DNA of 7,350 nucleotides from Opitutaceae bacterium. GTDB taxonomy: Bacteria > Verrucomicrobiota > Verrucomicrobiia > Opitutales > Opitutaceae. Position 1 is the first letter of the stretch. Every line of letters starts with the position of its first letter. This document shows, piece after piece, positions 1 through 7,076 of this stretch. The stretch is taken from NCBI GenBank assembly GCA_016763045.1, contig JAESUN010000232.1:1-7350 (forward strand). Direction: 5' to 3'. A program made the position numbers and the translations under genes. Under the pieces are notes generated by a model, which saw nothing but the letters and a program-made list of their open reading frames with translations, ran no database searches and had not been told where the DNA came from.

Positions 1-198
1 GCCGAAGCCAATCTACTCATTGAAGAGACGCCCGAATTAGTCGCTCAGTTCACGGACTACTATGATCAGATTTGGACAAATGAAGGTGATTACATCTTTA
101 CCACTGACTACACCTCCTTAAGTGAGACAGGAGTTACACTCTTCTGGAAGTATTGGTTCTACCGAATCCAAGAAGCCACAGGATTCTCAACATTCTAG
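1..198 (+). CDS. Phospholipase D-like (HKD) family protein, C-terminal fragment
   Basis: The reading frame is open from base 1 to a TAG at 196-198, giving the last 65 residues of a protein whose start lies before the window. The fragment begins AEANLLIEETPELVAQFTDY and continues YYDQIWTNEGD. This resembles the end of a PLD/cardiolipin-synthase type domain, where the second HKD motif is followed by an 'N-x-E' strand, a 'pelaxxfxxyFdxxW' helix and a short tail. The tail is rich in aromatic residues and ends in KYWFYRIQEATGFSTF. The catalytic HKD motifs would lie upstream, outside the window, so activity and substrate (phospholipid, nucleic acid or other phosphodiester) cannot be judged. It converges on the SWIB gene, with 99 bp between the two stops. 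Family assignment is moderate because only the non-catalytic end is visible. Confidence 0.6.
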   Translation, partial: AEANLLIEETPELVAQFTDYYDQIWTNEGDYIFTTDYTSLSETGVTLFWKYWFYRIQEATGFSTF

Positions 199-247
199 GT
201 AGAAATCTGGATACAGATGGATACATCAAGAAATCTAGCCAAAGAAG

Positions 248-273
248 AAGCCCACCTCTTACGAGGTAGGCTT
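248..273. terminator. Hairpin between convergent genes, probable terminator
   Basis: AAGCC-C-ACCTC, loop TTAC, GAGGT-A-GGCTT forms two 5-bp stems separated by one C/A mismatch. It lies between the PLD-like stop (198) and the SWIB stop (298). Read on the minus strand it is followed by CTTCTTT, a modest T-rich stretch that suits termination of the SWIB transcript. On the plus strand the trailing bases (AAACATTAAATT) are not T-rich. It is therefore best read as a terminator for the minus strand that may also help the plus strand. Confidence 0.5.
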
Positions 274-297
274 AAACATTAAATTAGTTCCAGAAAA

Positions 298-573
298 TTA
301 CTTCTGAATGTGACCTGAAACATGCTTGGTCATTTCAAACATAGTTACAGATGCTTTACCATCAAAGACAGCCTTGAGATTTGCATCAGCGATAATCTCA
401 GTCTTCTTCTCAGGATTCTGTAGATTGTTAGCCTTAATGTAGACCCAAAGTTTCTTTGTAATTTCAGTACGAGGAAGTGGGTCAGAACCTACGATTGCAG
501 CCAACGCAGCGTCAGGGGTAACTGGCTTCATGAAAGCTGCATTTGCCTTTTTGGGTGATGATGATTTTGCCAT
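298..573 (-). CDS. SWIB/MDM2-domain protein (small, stand-alone)
   Basis: This encodes 91 residues if translation starts at the ATG at 573-571 (MAKSSSPKKANAAF). A short basic N-terminus rich in Ser and Lys is followed by one SWIB/MDM2 domain that fills the rest of the protein. Recognisable parts are FMKPVTPDAALAAIVG, then LPRTEITKKLWVYIKANNLQ, then KTEIIADANLKAVFDGKASV, then TMFEMTKHVSGHIQK at the end. In eukaryotes SWIB domains occur in chromatin-remodelling (SWI/SNF, BAF60) subunits. In bacteria short stand-alone versions are known mainly from Chlamydiae and relatives, and one chlamydial form is fused to topoisomerase I. The bacterial role is not settled, and DNA- or chromosome-related binding is only an inference. 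A TTG at 609-607 would add 12 residues, but the ATG gives the normal family N-terminus. The leader just before the ATG has only a weak GAAAG. The gene is in line with the exporter genes but 183 bp downstream of them, so it probably has its own promoter. Confidence 0.88.
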   Translation of the reverse strand: MAKSSSPKKANAAFMKPVTPDAALAAIVGSDPLPRTEITKKLWVYIKANNLQNPEKKTEIIADANLKAVFDGKASVTMFEMTKHVSGHIQK

Positions 574-636
574 AGGCTTTCGTTTTAGCCCATTAGGGGG
601 TATAATCAATGCAAAACTAGAAAAAAACAGATAATT

Positions 637-667
637 GCCTTTTTTCGGTCATATTCAGCCTTTTTTC
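637..667. repeat. Direct repeat GCCTTTTTTC x2, 21 bp apart, upstream of SWIB gene
   Basis: GCCTTTTTTC occurs at 637-646 and again at 658-667, exactly 21 bp start to start, or about two helical turns. Read in the direction of the SWIB gene the unit is GAAAAAAGGC, lying about 64-94 bp before its ATG. In-phase A6 tracts tend to bend DNA and can act as UP-like elements or as paired protein sites. The repeat is seen directly; any regulatory role is inferred. Confidence 0.4.
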
Positions 668-671
668 ATCA

Positions 672-696
672 AAAGCATCGAATTATTCGATGATTT
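672..696. other. Hairpin in the exporter-SWIB intergenic region
   Basis: CATCGAA (676-682), loop TTA, TTCGATG (686-692) is a perfect 7-bp stem. It extends by AAA/TTT beyond a G/A mismatch to 672-696. It lies 61 bp past the stop of the second exporter gene on the minus strand, a plausible place for a terminator. However, the bases that follow on the minus strand are A-rich rather than T-rich, so it does not qualify as a standard intrinsic terminator. It could instead be an operator or an mRNA 3'-end stabilising stem. Confidence 0.3.
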
Positions 697-756
697 GAGG
701 GTAATTCCATCAGAAATGGTTTGAGCCTTCTTTAAAGGACCAAGCTCTGGAAAATA

Positions 757-2571
757 TTAATTCTCCCTACTCTGACTAAATTGGCGATAGAGGTTTTCAT
801 AAACTCCCTGAACTTCGATCAATTCATCATGGGTTCCATGCTCAATGATTCGACCATGATCTAAAACAAGAACCTGATCTGCATTCCGAATAGTACTGAG
901 CCGATGCGCAACGACAAAACTGGTTCGACCTTTTAACAAAGTTGTCAGTGCTTTTTGAAGACACGCCTCTGTCACCGTATCGATCGAACTGGTAGCTTCA
1001 TCCAGAATCAATATCCGTGGATTCGCCAACATCGCACGAGCAAAACAAACCAATTGTCTTTGACCCAATGATATACCACTGCCCCCTTCTCCAACGACCG
1101 TTGAAAATCCCTGAGGAAGCAAAGAGATCAAATCAAAACAATCGAGATCCCTCACAGCATCCATAACTTCTTTATCCGTCGCATCCAGTCGACCAAACCG
1201 GATGTTCTCCATAATCGTCCCTCCAAAAAGAAAGTTCTGCTGTAAGACGATCCCCATCTGTTGATGAAGAGAATCACTCGTTATTTCTCTGATCTCTCGT
1301 CCATCAATCAAAAGCTTTCCTTCCGTCGGGAGATAGAATTTTGAAATAAGATTAATGATAGAACTCTTTCCACTTCCCGTATGACCGACTAAAGCAATTG
1401 TCTGCCCCGGTTCGGCCACAAAGTTGATCCCTTTGAGGACTGGACGACCTGGGACATATTCAAAACCGAGGTTACGAAATTCAATCCGACCCACAACTGG
1501 TGGTAGCTCCTTCGCGTCAGGCTCATCCTCCCATTCAGGAGATCTATCAAGTAACCTAAAAACCCTTTCTGCCCCAGCCATGGACGTAAGAGCAGCATTA
1601 AACTGCACACCCAATGATTGTATCGGAGTAAAAAAAGCATTTGTCAGAAAGAAAAATTGAACCAGATCTCCCATATCTGTTCCCACCCCCGGATGCAGAA
1701 CCCTGTATCCACCAAAAACCAGCAGCATGGAAATGAAGAACTGACTATTCAATTCCAGGAGTGGTGACAATAAAGCAGAGGTACGGGAAACCGCCATATT
1801 ATCGCGAGAGTGATCCGCTATTAGATTCCTAAAAATGCCGGCATTCATTGCCTGACGAACAAACCCCTGGGTCACTCGAATACCACTTACAGATTCCGCA
1901 ATCGTTGAAGTCACTCGGCTAAAACTTTCCTGCACGTTTCGCGTCCCTATACTTAATTTTCTGCGGAACTCACGATTAAGATACCATAGGGCGGGAGCCA
2001 TCGCTACGATGATCGAAAAAAGAACCCAATCGTAATAAATCATCAGAGCTGATGCGACCATCATCTGTCCGAGCTGAACCAGACTAACAAAAAAAACATC
2101 CTGCACACCTACTCGGACAGACTCTATATCTGAAGTCATCCGACTGATAATCCGCCCCAGCTTTGTTTGGTTAAAGAATGCCATCGGCATTCTCTGGAGA
2201 TGCTTGTAGAGTTGATTGCGGAGATCTGAAACAACGGATTCACCAAGTTCTAGTGCATATCTCTGGCGAAAGTGAAAAACGAAATCCGTCGAAATAGCCA
2301 ATCCAAGGTAACTCACAACCGCTACAAATAATTTATCCGATTCATTATGCGCAATCGGCCCACTAATAGCCCTCCCAAGAGCCCAGGCCATCAGCGGCAA
2401 TTGAAAAGCCCGAATGATCGTAAGAACAATCAGAAGATTACGACGCCTACGATACTTTCGTGTGAACCCAAACAACCGTTTAATCAGATTAAAATCCAAC
2501 GGGCTCTGCTGAGATTCCCCAGCGTTCGTTTTGACAGCCGTGAGACCTATTTTATTTGAAGATGTTTTCAT
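757..2571 (-). CDS. ABC exporter half-transporter, catalytic-site subunit (multidrug/lipid type)
   Basis: This 604-residue protein has the type IV (MsbA/LmrCD-like) exporter layout: a transmembrane domain of about six helices in residues ~45-330, then a nucleotide-binding domain in ~360-600. The helices lie near 45-70, 80-100, 155-178, 180-200, 265-290 and 300-325. Visible motifs are the A-loop Tyr372, Walker A GHTGSGKS (396-403), Q-loop Gln444, signature ISLGQRQ (500-506), Walker B ILILDE with the catalytic Glu525, D-loop SSID and H-loop His556. Walker B and the catalytic Glu are canonical, but the signature has Leu where LSGGQ has its first Gly. This is the mirror image of its partner, so the pair should form a heterodimer in the inner membrane whose productive ATP site uses this Walker A/B with the partner's LSGGQ. 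The ATG at 2571-2569 overlaps the partner's stop as ATGA, implying translational coupling. AAGGA sits directly against the ATG, too close for a normal ribosome-binding site. The substrate cannot be told from sequence; drug or lipid export is the usual family role. Confidence 0.93.
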   Translation of the reverse strand: MKTSSNKIGLTAVKTNAGESQQSPLDFNLIKRLFGFTRKYRRRRNLLIVLTIIRAFQLPLMAWALGRAISGPIAHNESDKLFVAVVSYLGLAISTDFVFHFRQRYALELGESVVSDLRNQLYKHLQRMPMAFFNQTKLGRIISRMTSDIESVRVGVQDVFFVSLVQLGQMMVASALMIYYDWVLFSIIVAMAPALWYLNREFRRKLSIGTRNVQESFSRVTSTIAESVSGIRVTQGFVRQAMNAGIFRNLIADHSRDNMAVSRTSALLSPLLELNSQFFISMLLVFGGYRVLHPGVGTDMGDLVQFFFLTNAFFTPIQSLGVQFNAALTSMAGAERVFRLLDRSPEWEDEPDAKELPPVVGRIEFRNLGFEYVPGRPVLKGINFVAEPGQTIALVGHTGSGKSSIINLISKFYLPTEGKLLIDGREIREITSDSLHQQMGIVLQQNFLFGGTIMENIRFGRLDATDKEVMDAVRDLDCFDLISLLPQGFSTVVGEGGSGISLGQRQLVCFARAMLANPRILILDEATSSIDTVTEACLQKALTTLLKGRTSFVVAHRLSTIRNADQVLVLDHGRIIEHGTHDELIEVQGVYENLYRQFSQSREN

Positions 2572-4454
2572 TTCCTTGTCTCGGACCTCACCTCATCCAG
2601 GAGCTTCTCTCTTTCTTGCAAATCATCTACAATCTGTAGCTTGGCTAATCGCTGATAAAGTCCAGACTGACGAATCAAGTCTGTATGAGTTCCGATCTGC
2701 ACAACCCGGCCTCTATCTAATACAATAATTTTATCGGCCTTCTTTAAGGTGCTTAATCGATGGGCAACCACAAAGGTCGTTCGACCAGAAATAGCTCTGT
2801 CCATGGCCTCAAAAATCTCTCTTTCTGTCTCAGAATCGATAGCTGCTGTCGGATCATCCAATAACAAAACAGAAGGCTCCAATAAGATAGCCCGAGCAAT
2901 GGCAAGACGTTGCCGTTGACCTCCCGATAGATTCCCACCGCTTTCCTCCAGAATCGTCTCATATCCTTTAGGCAGTTCCATGATAAACTCATGCGCGGCA
3001 GCCACTTTTGCGGCAGCTTCTACCTGCTCCCTCGTTGCATCCGGATACCCAAACGAAATATTAGCCGCGACCGTATTACTGAAGAGAAAACTCTCCTGGA
3101 AAACGATCCCTATATTCCTTCGAAGATCATCCAGATTAATCTCCCGCAGATCATGCCCATCAAATAAAATCTTGCCACTTGTTACATCGTAGAAACGAGG
3201 AATCAGACTCATCAGCGAACTCTTCCCCGAACCCGTCGCACCAACAATCGCTACACACTCGCCAGGCTCCACTGAAAAAGTGATGCCCTTCAAAGTCGGC
3301 TGCATCTGCTTATACTCAAAGCCAATATTTTCAAAAACAATAGCACCCTTTGACTGACTCAGCCTAATCGCATCAACCTTGGACTCGACCTCCACCGGAG
3401 CATCCAAAATTTCAAAAACACGTTTCGCACCCGTGAGACTTGCTTGAATACTATTAGCGATATTGGCAAAATTCGAAACCTGCCCCGAGAACTGCTGCAA
3501 TAATCCAGCAAAAACAACTAACCCTGTTCCAATAGCCAATTCTCCTTGGAATACCAGATACCCACCATAACCGAGCAAGATCGTCATACTGATCTGGGTT
3601 AGAAACCCCACTGTGGGAGAATATAAACTCACCCGCCAAAAGATCTTCCGTTGCTGACGCCGGTAGCGATTGTTGGTCGCTTCAAATTGCTCCCTCATTT
3701 CTTTTTCCCGACCAAATCCCTTAATCGCGTGCACACCCTTGATACCCTCTGATAACCTCAAAATCAGCGTATCATATAACTGACGATTCTTAACGTGTGC
3801 GGGACGGATCGAGCGGGAAAAAAGAATCGAAAGAATCCACAACACAGGAATCGTGACTAAACAGGCCAACGTAAGTGAAACACTCAGATGAAGCATATAC
3901 ATCATATAAACTCCCAGAGAGAGCAGCATGATGATACTTTGAATGAGCACCCCATTCACAAACAGCTGCACACCATTCACGTCACCCGTCACTCGGTTAA
4001 TGATCGATCCACTCGCTGTTGAATCAAAAAACCGAAAACTCAACTGCTGGAGTTTTTCAAAAACCTGGCTTCGCAAATTCACCATTACTTCCTGATGCAC
4101 AAGACTCGCCACCGAGATAGAATAAAGGTAGTTTAAAGAAGCCCTGACAGCTGCTAAAATAAAAACTAATCCGGCAATGAATCCAATTTTTGTCATGCTT
4201 TTCCATTCTGCCGGAAACTCCATTCCAAACGGGTAATTTGGGCTTCGATAAGAAGGGTCCATTTCATGATGAATCACATCGAGCCCCAGCCCAGCCAGAC
4301 TCAGCCCGGCTAACCCCACACTTAGCAAAATCACCTGAAGGATCAAAACCTTCAGGCAAGCCCTTCTATAGTTCCAACTCAGTGCCAGCAGTCTTTTAAT
4401 CAAAGACCAATTGCCAGCACCTCCATTGGGATTTGAGACATCGTCGCTTCCCAT
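2568..4454 (-). CDS. ABC exporter half-transporter, degenerate-site subunit
   Basis: This 628-residue half-exporter is the first gene of the pair. The transmembrane helices are near residues 33-58, 89-112, 163-188, 190-213, 277-300 and 305-325. A relatively long first external loop (about 59-88, rich in Pro, His and charged residues) lies between the first two. The nucleotide-binding domain follows from ~370: A-loop Tyr381, Walker A GATGSGKS (405-412), Q-loop Gln453, perfect signature LSGGQRQR (509-516), Walker B VLLLDD, D-loop AAID and H-loop His565. The catalytic Glu after Walker B is replaced by Asp534 (LLLDDPTAAID). That change marks the degenerate-site subunit of heterodimeric exporters such as TM287/288, LmrCD and BmrCD. 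Its intact LSGGQ would complete the active site of the downstream partner. The start is ATG at 4454-4452; no Shine-Dalgarno sequence is visible (the preceding bases are ACTTTTAAGCA). A -10-like TATACT lies on the minus strand at 4468-4463 without a clear -35. The likely role is inner-membrane efflux of a hydrophobic compound; the substrate is unknown. Confidence 0.93.
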   Translation of the reverse strand: MGSDDVSNPNGGAGNWSLIKRLLALSWNYRRACLKVLILQVILLSVGLAGLSLAGLGLDVIHHEMDPSYRSPNYPFGMEFPAEWKSMTKIGFIAGLVFILAAVRASLNYLYSISVASLVHQEVMVNLRSQVFEKLQQLSFRFFDSTASGSIINRVTGDVNGVQLFVNGVLIQSIIMLLSLGVYMMYMLHLSVSLTLACLVTIPVLWILSILFSRSIRPAHVKNRQLYDTLILRLSEGIKGVHAIKGFGREKEMREQFEATNNRYRRQQRKIFWRVSLYSPTVGFLTQISMTILLGYGGYLVFQGELAIGTGLVVFAGLLQQFSGQVSNFANIANSIQASLTGAKRVFEILDAPVEVESKVDAIRLSQSKGAIVFENIGFEYKQMQPTLKGITFSVEPGECVAIVGATGSGKSSLMSLIPRFYDVTSGKILFDGHDLREINLDDLRRNIGIVFQESFLFSNTVAANISFGYPDATREQVEAAAKVAAAHEFIMELPKGYETILEESGGNLSGGQRQRLAIARAILLEPSVLLLDDPTAAIDSETEREIFEAMDRAISGRTTFVVAHRLSTLKKADKIIVLDRGRVVQIGTHTDLIRQSGLYQRLAKLQIVDDLQEREKLLDEVRSETRK

Positions 4455-4495
4455 TGCTTAAAAGTATATTTAAGATGTATATAAACTGATCTCTA

Positions 4496-4520
4496 AAGGT
4501 CTATTAGGCTCAAAGACCTT
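4496..4520. promoter_or_regulatory. Inverted repeat in the divergent exporter/ppk region, possible operator
   Basis: AAGGTCT (4496-4502), an 11-bp spacer, then AGACCTT (4514-4520) is a perfect 7-bp inverted repeat. It lies 42 bp before the first exporter ATG. With half-sites centred 18 bp apart, it has the geometry of a dimeric repressor site, and efflux pairs are often controlled by a local regulator. No regulator gene is visible in the window. It could equally fold as a leader hairpin in the exporter mRNA. Confidence 0.35.
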
Positions 4521-4534
4521 AAAACTCATATGTA

Positions 4535-4550
4535 TTTCTTTTTGAAGAAA
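4535..4550. other. Short A/T-rich hairpin in the divergent intergenic region
   Basis: TTTCTT, loop TTTG, AAGAAA forms a perfect but A/T-rich 6-bp stem. It has no T tract following it on either strand and no obvious role. It is recorded as part of the content of the 286-bp non-coding stretch 4455-4740. Confidence 0.2.
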
Positions 4551-4622
4551 TTCGAATCGCCGAAGAAGCTAGCATTCATTTCACGAATTACACGCAAAAT
4601 CTCAATAAATTATTCATAGACT

Positions 4623-4675
4623 CTTTCCCCTCACTCTTATAGTCTTCTAACCGCTTGGATGAGGCTTTCCCCTCA
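4623..4675. repeat. Direct repeat CTTTCCCCTCA x2, 42 bp apart, upstream of ppk
   Basis: CTTTCCCCTCA is found at 4623-4633 and at 4665-4675, 42 bp start to start, or about four helical turns. Each copy is followed within a few bases by an A/T-rich, -10-like stretch (TTATAG after the first, TATTCT after the second). The copies lie about 118 and 76 bp before the ppk ATG. They could be paired activator sites or a small local duplication; function is inferred only. Confidence 0.35.
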
Positions 4676-4683
4676 ACTATTCT
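4655..4683 (+). promoter_or_regulatory. Weak sigma70-like promoter candidate for ppk
   Basis: TTGGAT (4655-4660) and TATTCT (4678-4683) are separated by exactly 17 bp. The -10 matches consensus at 4 of 6 positions and the -35 at only 3 of 6. It would start transcription near 4690 and leave a leader of about 50 nt. The second copy of the CTTTCCCCTCA repeat lies inside its spacer. Confidence 0.25.
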
Positions 4684-4740
4684 GATCGAAATTCAGGTCG
4701 ATTATCTGTCTTTAAAAACGAATTCAACTCTCCCTTGGAC

Positions 4741-6852
4741 ATGGCAAAAAGCATCCATAGATCTTCGAAAAAATCTCCAGCAAAAGCTCACACATACCCC
4801 TATTTCAACCGCGAACTCAGCTGGCTGGCCTTCAATCGTCGTGTACTTCAGCAAGCGTTTCATCAAAAAACCCCTCTTCTGGAACGGCTGAAATTCCTCG
4901 CTATTGTGAGTTCGAATCTGGACGAGTTTTTTGAAATACGCGTTGCCGGCCTCATTCAGCAAGTCGAATCAAACGTCACCGAAAAAGGTATCGATGGTCT
5001 CAATCCCAAAGAACAACTCCGGCGCATTCATTCCGTCGTAGCCTCTCTAGTTGAAGATCAGTACCGCTGCTGGCACGATATTCTTATCCCTAGTCTCAAA
5101 AAAGAACGTATCCACTTTAAAACAGCGAGTGAGTTGACCCAAAAGGAATTAGCCTGGTTGAAACGATACTTTGAAAAACAAGTTTTTCCTGTTCTCACTC
5201 CTCTTGCAGTCGATCCCTCCCACCCCTTTCCTCAAATTGGAAATAAGACTCTCAATGTCCTCGTCGAACTCGACTATCCAGACACACCAAAGACAAAGTC
5301 ACAAATAGCGATCCTTCCAGTCCCTCGCATCCTTCCTCGATTGGTTCGAATCCAACCAGAAAGCAAAGGTCCCCGCAGATATATTTTCCTGAGTGAAGTC
5401 ATTAAACTTTGCGCAGAAAAACTCTTCCCGGGCTGTAGAGTTCTCTCGGCAAAAGCTTTTCGTATTACACGCAACAGTGATCTCTATATCGATGATGAAG
5501 AATCCGAGAACCTCTTGATGAAAATAGAGGAAGAGCTGCGTAACTTACGAAGAGGAGCCGCCGTTCGCCTCGAAATCGAAGAAGGCGTCGATGAGAAACC
5601 CTTCAAAATACTCTTGGATAACGTCAATCTTCCCAAGGAATATGTCTTTCAAATTTCCGGCCCGCTCAATCTGCTGCGCCTCTTCAGTGTTTATGAGGCC
5701 ATTGATCAGCCAAACCTCAAAGAAAAGCCCTTTATACCGGCTATTCCTAAAAAACTTAAAAAGAAAGGCTCCATTTTTCAAACAATCACCCAACAAGACA
5801 TCCTTCTCCACCACCCCTACGAATCGTTTCAACCCGTTATCGACTTCATTGAACAAGCAGGGATAGATCCAAACGTTTACGCCATTAAACAAACACTCTA
5901 CCGAACCAGTGGTGACTCCCCTATTATACGCGCCCTTATCAAAGCCTCACAAAAGGGAAAACAAGTAACAGCTTTGATTGAACTGAAAGCCCGTTTTGAT
6001 GAAGCAAATAACATCCAATGGGCGAGACAAATGGAAGAAGCAGGAGTCCATGTTGTCTATGGAGTTGCTGGCTTAAAAGTACATTGTAAATGCTGCCTCA
6101 TCATACGCAAAAGCCCCACCGGTGATTTACAGCATCTCGTGCACCTTGGAACGGGAAACTACAACCCTAAGACAGCCCGACTCTACACTGATTTCAGTTT
6201 TTTTACTGCCCGAAAATACATCACCAATGAAGTCGCTCTCCTTTTTAACAGTATGACAGGCTACGGCCGACCTCACCAGTTCAAACACCTCCTGGTAGCT
6301 CCCTATAACCTTCATACTCAAATCCAAAAACGAATCCATAAGGAAACCCGGAATGCCGAAGCAGGCAAACCCGCTCATATTCGAGCACAAATTAATAGCC
6401 TCATCGATAAAGAGACCATCAACAATCTCTACCAAGCCTCACAAGCCGGGGTTCAGATAGATCTCATTGTTCGAGGCATCTGCGGACTTGTTCCAGGACT
6501 TGACGGTATCAGTGAAAACATTCGTGTTCGTAGTGTCGTCGGTCGTTTCCTGGAACACTCCCGAGCCCTCTATTTTCACAACGCAGATGGAGAGCCAGAT
6601 ATTTTTCTAGGAAGTTCTGATTGGATGCCACGGAACTTTCTCCGTCGTATAGAGGTCCTATTTCCTATCGAAGACCCTTTTCTAAGAAAACGCTTAATTA
6701 CCGACTTCTTCCCTCATCCATGGACTGATACCGAAAACGCAACAGAACTGCGATCTAATGGCGCTTATGAAGCACCCACTCTCCCAAAGAATTCATCACC
6801 TTTCTCAACCCAGACCTATCTCCTATCAAAAATAACCTCATCCACCAACTAA
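4741..6852 (+). CDS. ppk: Polyphosphate kinase (PPK1)
   Basis: This 703-residue protein, of normal length for the family, polymerises the terminal phosphate of ATP into inorganic polyphosphate, reversibly. All regions expected of PPK1 are present in order. The N-terminal domain opens with [19 protein letters not shown] and contains [14 protein letters not shown] (Asn59 region, ATP binding). A head domain follows, then the two PLD-fold catalytic domains. [11 protein letters not shown] carries Arg388 and [11 protein letters not shown] carries Arg418, matching the Mg-binding arginines of the E. coli enzyme. GLKVHCKCC carries His448, the expected phospho-histidine (E. coli His435). [20 protein letters not shown] follows, and [15 protein letters not shown] carries His606 (E. 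coli His592). The alignment offset is a steady 13-14 residues. I chose ATG 4741; a TTG at 4735 would add two residues. No Shine-Dalgarno sequence precedes either start. The enzyme is normally cytoplasmic or membrane-associated and serves stress and phosphate storage. It is transcribed divergently from the exporter pair; a hairpin and 224 bp separate it from the next gene. Confidence 0.97.
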   Translation: MAKSIHRSSKKSPAKAHTYPYFNRELSWLAFNRRVLQQAFHQKTPLLERLKFLAIVSSNLDEFFEIRVAGLIQQVESNVTEKGIDGLNPKEQLRRIHSVVASLVEDQYRCWHDILIPSLKKERIHFKTASELTQKELAWLKRYFEKQVFPVLTPLAVDPSHPFPQIGNKTLNVLVELDYPDTPKTKSQIAILPVPRILPRLVRIQPESKGPRRYIFLSEVIKLCAEKLFPGCRVLSAKAFRITRNSDLYIDDEESENLLMKIEEELRNLRRGAAVRLEIEEGVDEKPFKILLDNVNLPKEYVFQISGPLNLLRLFSVYEAIDQPNLKEKPFIPAIPKKLKKKGSIFQTITQQDILLHHPYESFQPVIDFIEQAGIDPNVYAIKQTLYRTSGDSPIIRALIKASQKGKQVTALIELKARFDEANNIQWARQMEEAGVHVVYGVAGLKVHCKCCLIIRKSPTGDLQHLVHLGTGNYNPKTARLYTDFSFFTARKYITNEVALLFNSMTGYGRPHQFKHLLVAPYNLHTQIQKRIHKETRNAEAGKPAHIRAQINSLIDKETINNLYQASQAGVQIDLIVRGICGLVPGLDGISENIRVRSVVGRFLEHSRALYFHNADGEPDIFLGSSDWMPRNFLRRIEVLFPIEDPFLRKRLITDFFPHPWTDTENATELRSNGAYEAPTLPKNSSPFSTQTYLLSKITSSTN

Positions 6853-6873
6853 TCCTTCAATAAATTCTCCCCG

Positions 6874-6889
6874 AGAAAGAGTCCTTTCT
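6874..6889 (+). terminator. Possible weak hairpin terminator after ppk
   Basis: AGAAAG, loop AGTC, CTTTCT is a perfect 6-bp stem starting 21 bp past the ppk stop. The stem has only two G-C pairs and the following bases (TGACTTAAATT) are not a real T tract, so it would be weak. Its position is the main argument for it. Confidence 0.3.
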
Positions 6890-6997
6890 TGACTTAAATT
6901 CTCTGGATCAGATTAATCACTCTCTTCACTACCCCAAAAGTTTTCTTGGACAAAACAACAATGAGAGTATTTCCTCAACCAAATCCTCTCCATTCAG

Positions 6998-7026
6998 TTG
7001 ACCCTCCTAGCGAAAACATTTAGAGT
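6998..7026 (+). promoter_or_regulatory. Sigma70-like promoter for the ExbB-family gene
   Basis: TTGACC (6998-7003, 5 of 6 matches to TTGACA) and TAGAGT (7021-7026, 4 of 6) are separated by the ideal 17 bp. Transcription would begin near 7033, leaving about 44 nt before the ATG at 7077. This is the best promoter match in the window and suggests the ExbB-family gene starts its own unit apart from ppk. A second, weaker pair lies upstream: TTGACT 6889-6894 and ATTAAT 6912-6917, also 17 bp apart. Confidence 0.45.
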
Positions 7027-7031
7027 TTTCC

Positions 7032-7052
7032 TTAAGTGACTCCTTAATTTTT
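7032..7052 (+). other. Small A/T-rich stem followed by T5 in the leader of the ExbB-family gene
   Basis: TTAAG (7032-7036), loop TGACTC, CTTAA (7043-7047) is a 5-bp stem followed by a run of T. It has the shape of a very weak terminator and could end read-through from ppk. CTTAA recurs at 7031, 7043 and 7053. The single G-C pair makes stable folding doubtful. Confidence 0.2.
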
Positions 7053-7076
7053 CTTAATCCTTTTTTAAAAGCAATC

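Noticed and set aside
574..609. An upstream TTG start (609-607) for the SWIB gene adding 12 residues
   Set aside because: The added residues (MIIPPNGLKRKP) do not look like the family's N-terminus, while the ATG at 573 gives the usual short basic lead.
757..4454. One exporter gene split by a frameshift
   Set aside because: Each part has its own full transmembrane domain, Walker A, signature, Walker B and H-loop. They are two complete half-transporters with an ordinary ATGA overlap.
4463..4468. Minus-strand -10-like TATACT before the first exporter gene
   Set aside because: No acceptable -35 is found at 16-18 bp and the region is generally A/T-rich, so it is not listed as a promoter.
4701..4716. 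Pho-box-like half site (CTGTCTT) before ppk
   Set aside because: Only one imperfect half site is present, without the second copy at 11-bp spacing, so PhoB-type control is not supported.
6127..6435. Minus-strand open frame inside ppk
   Set aside because: It lies wholly inside a gene with strong family motifs on the plus strand and its translation shows no recognisable domain. Similar frames inside the exporter genes were dropped for the same reason.
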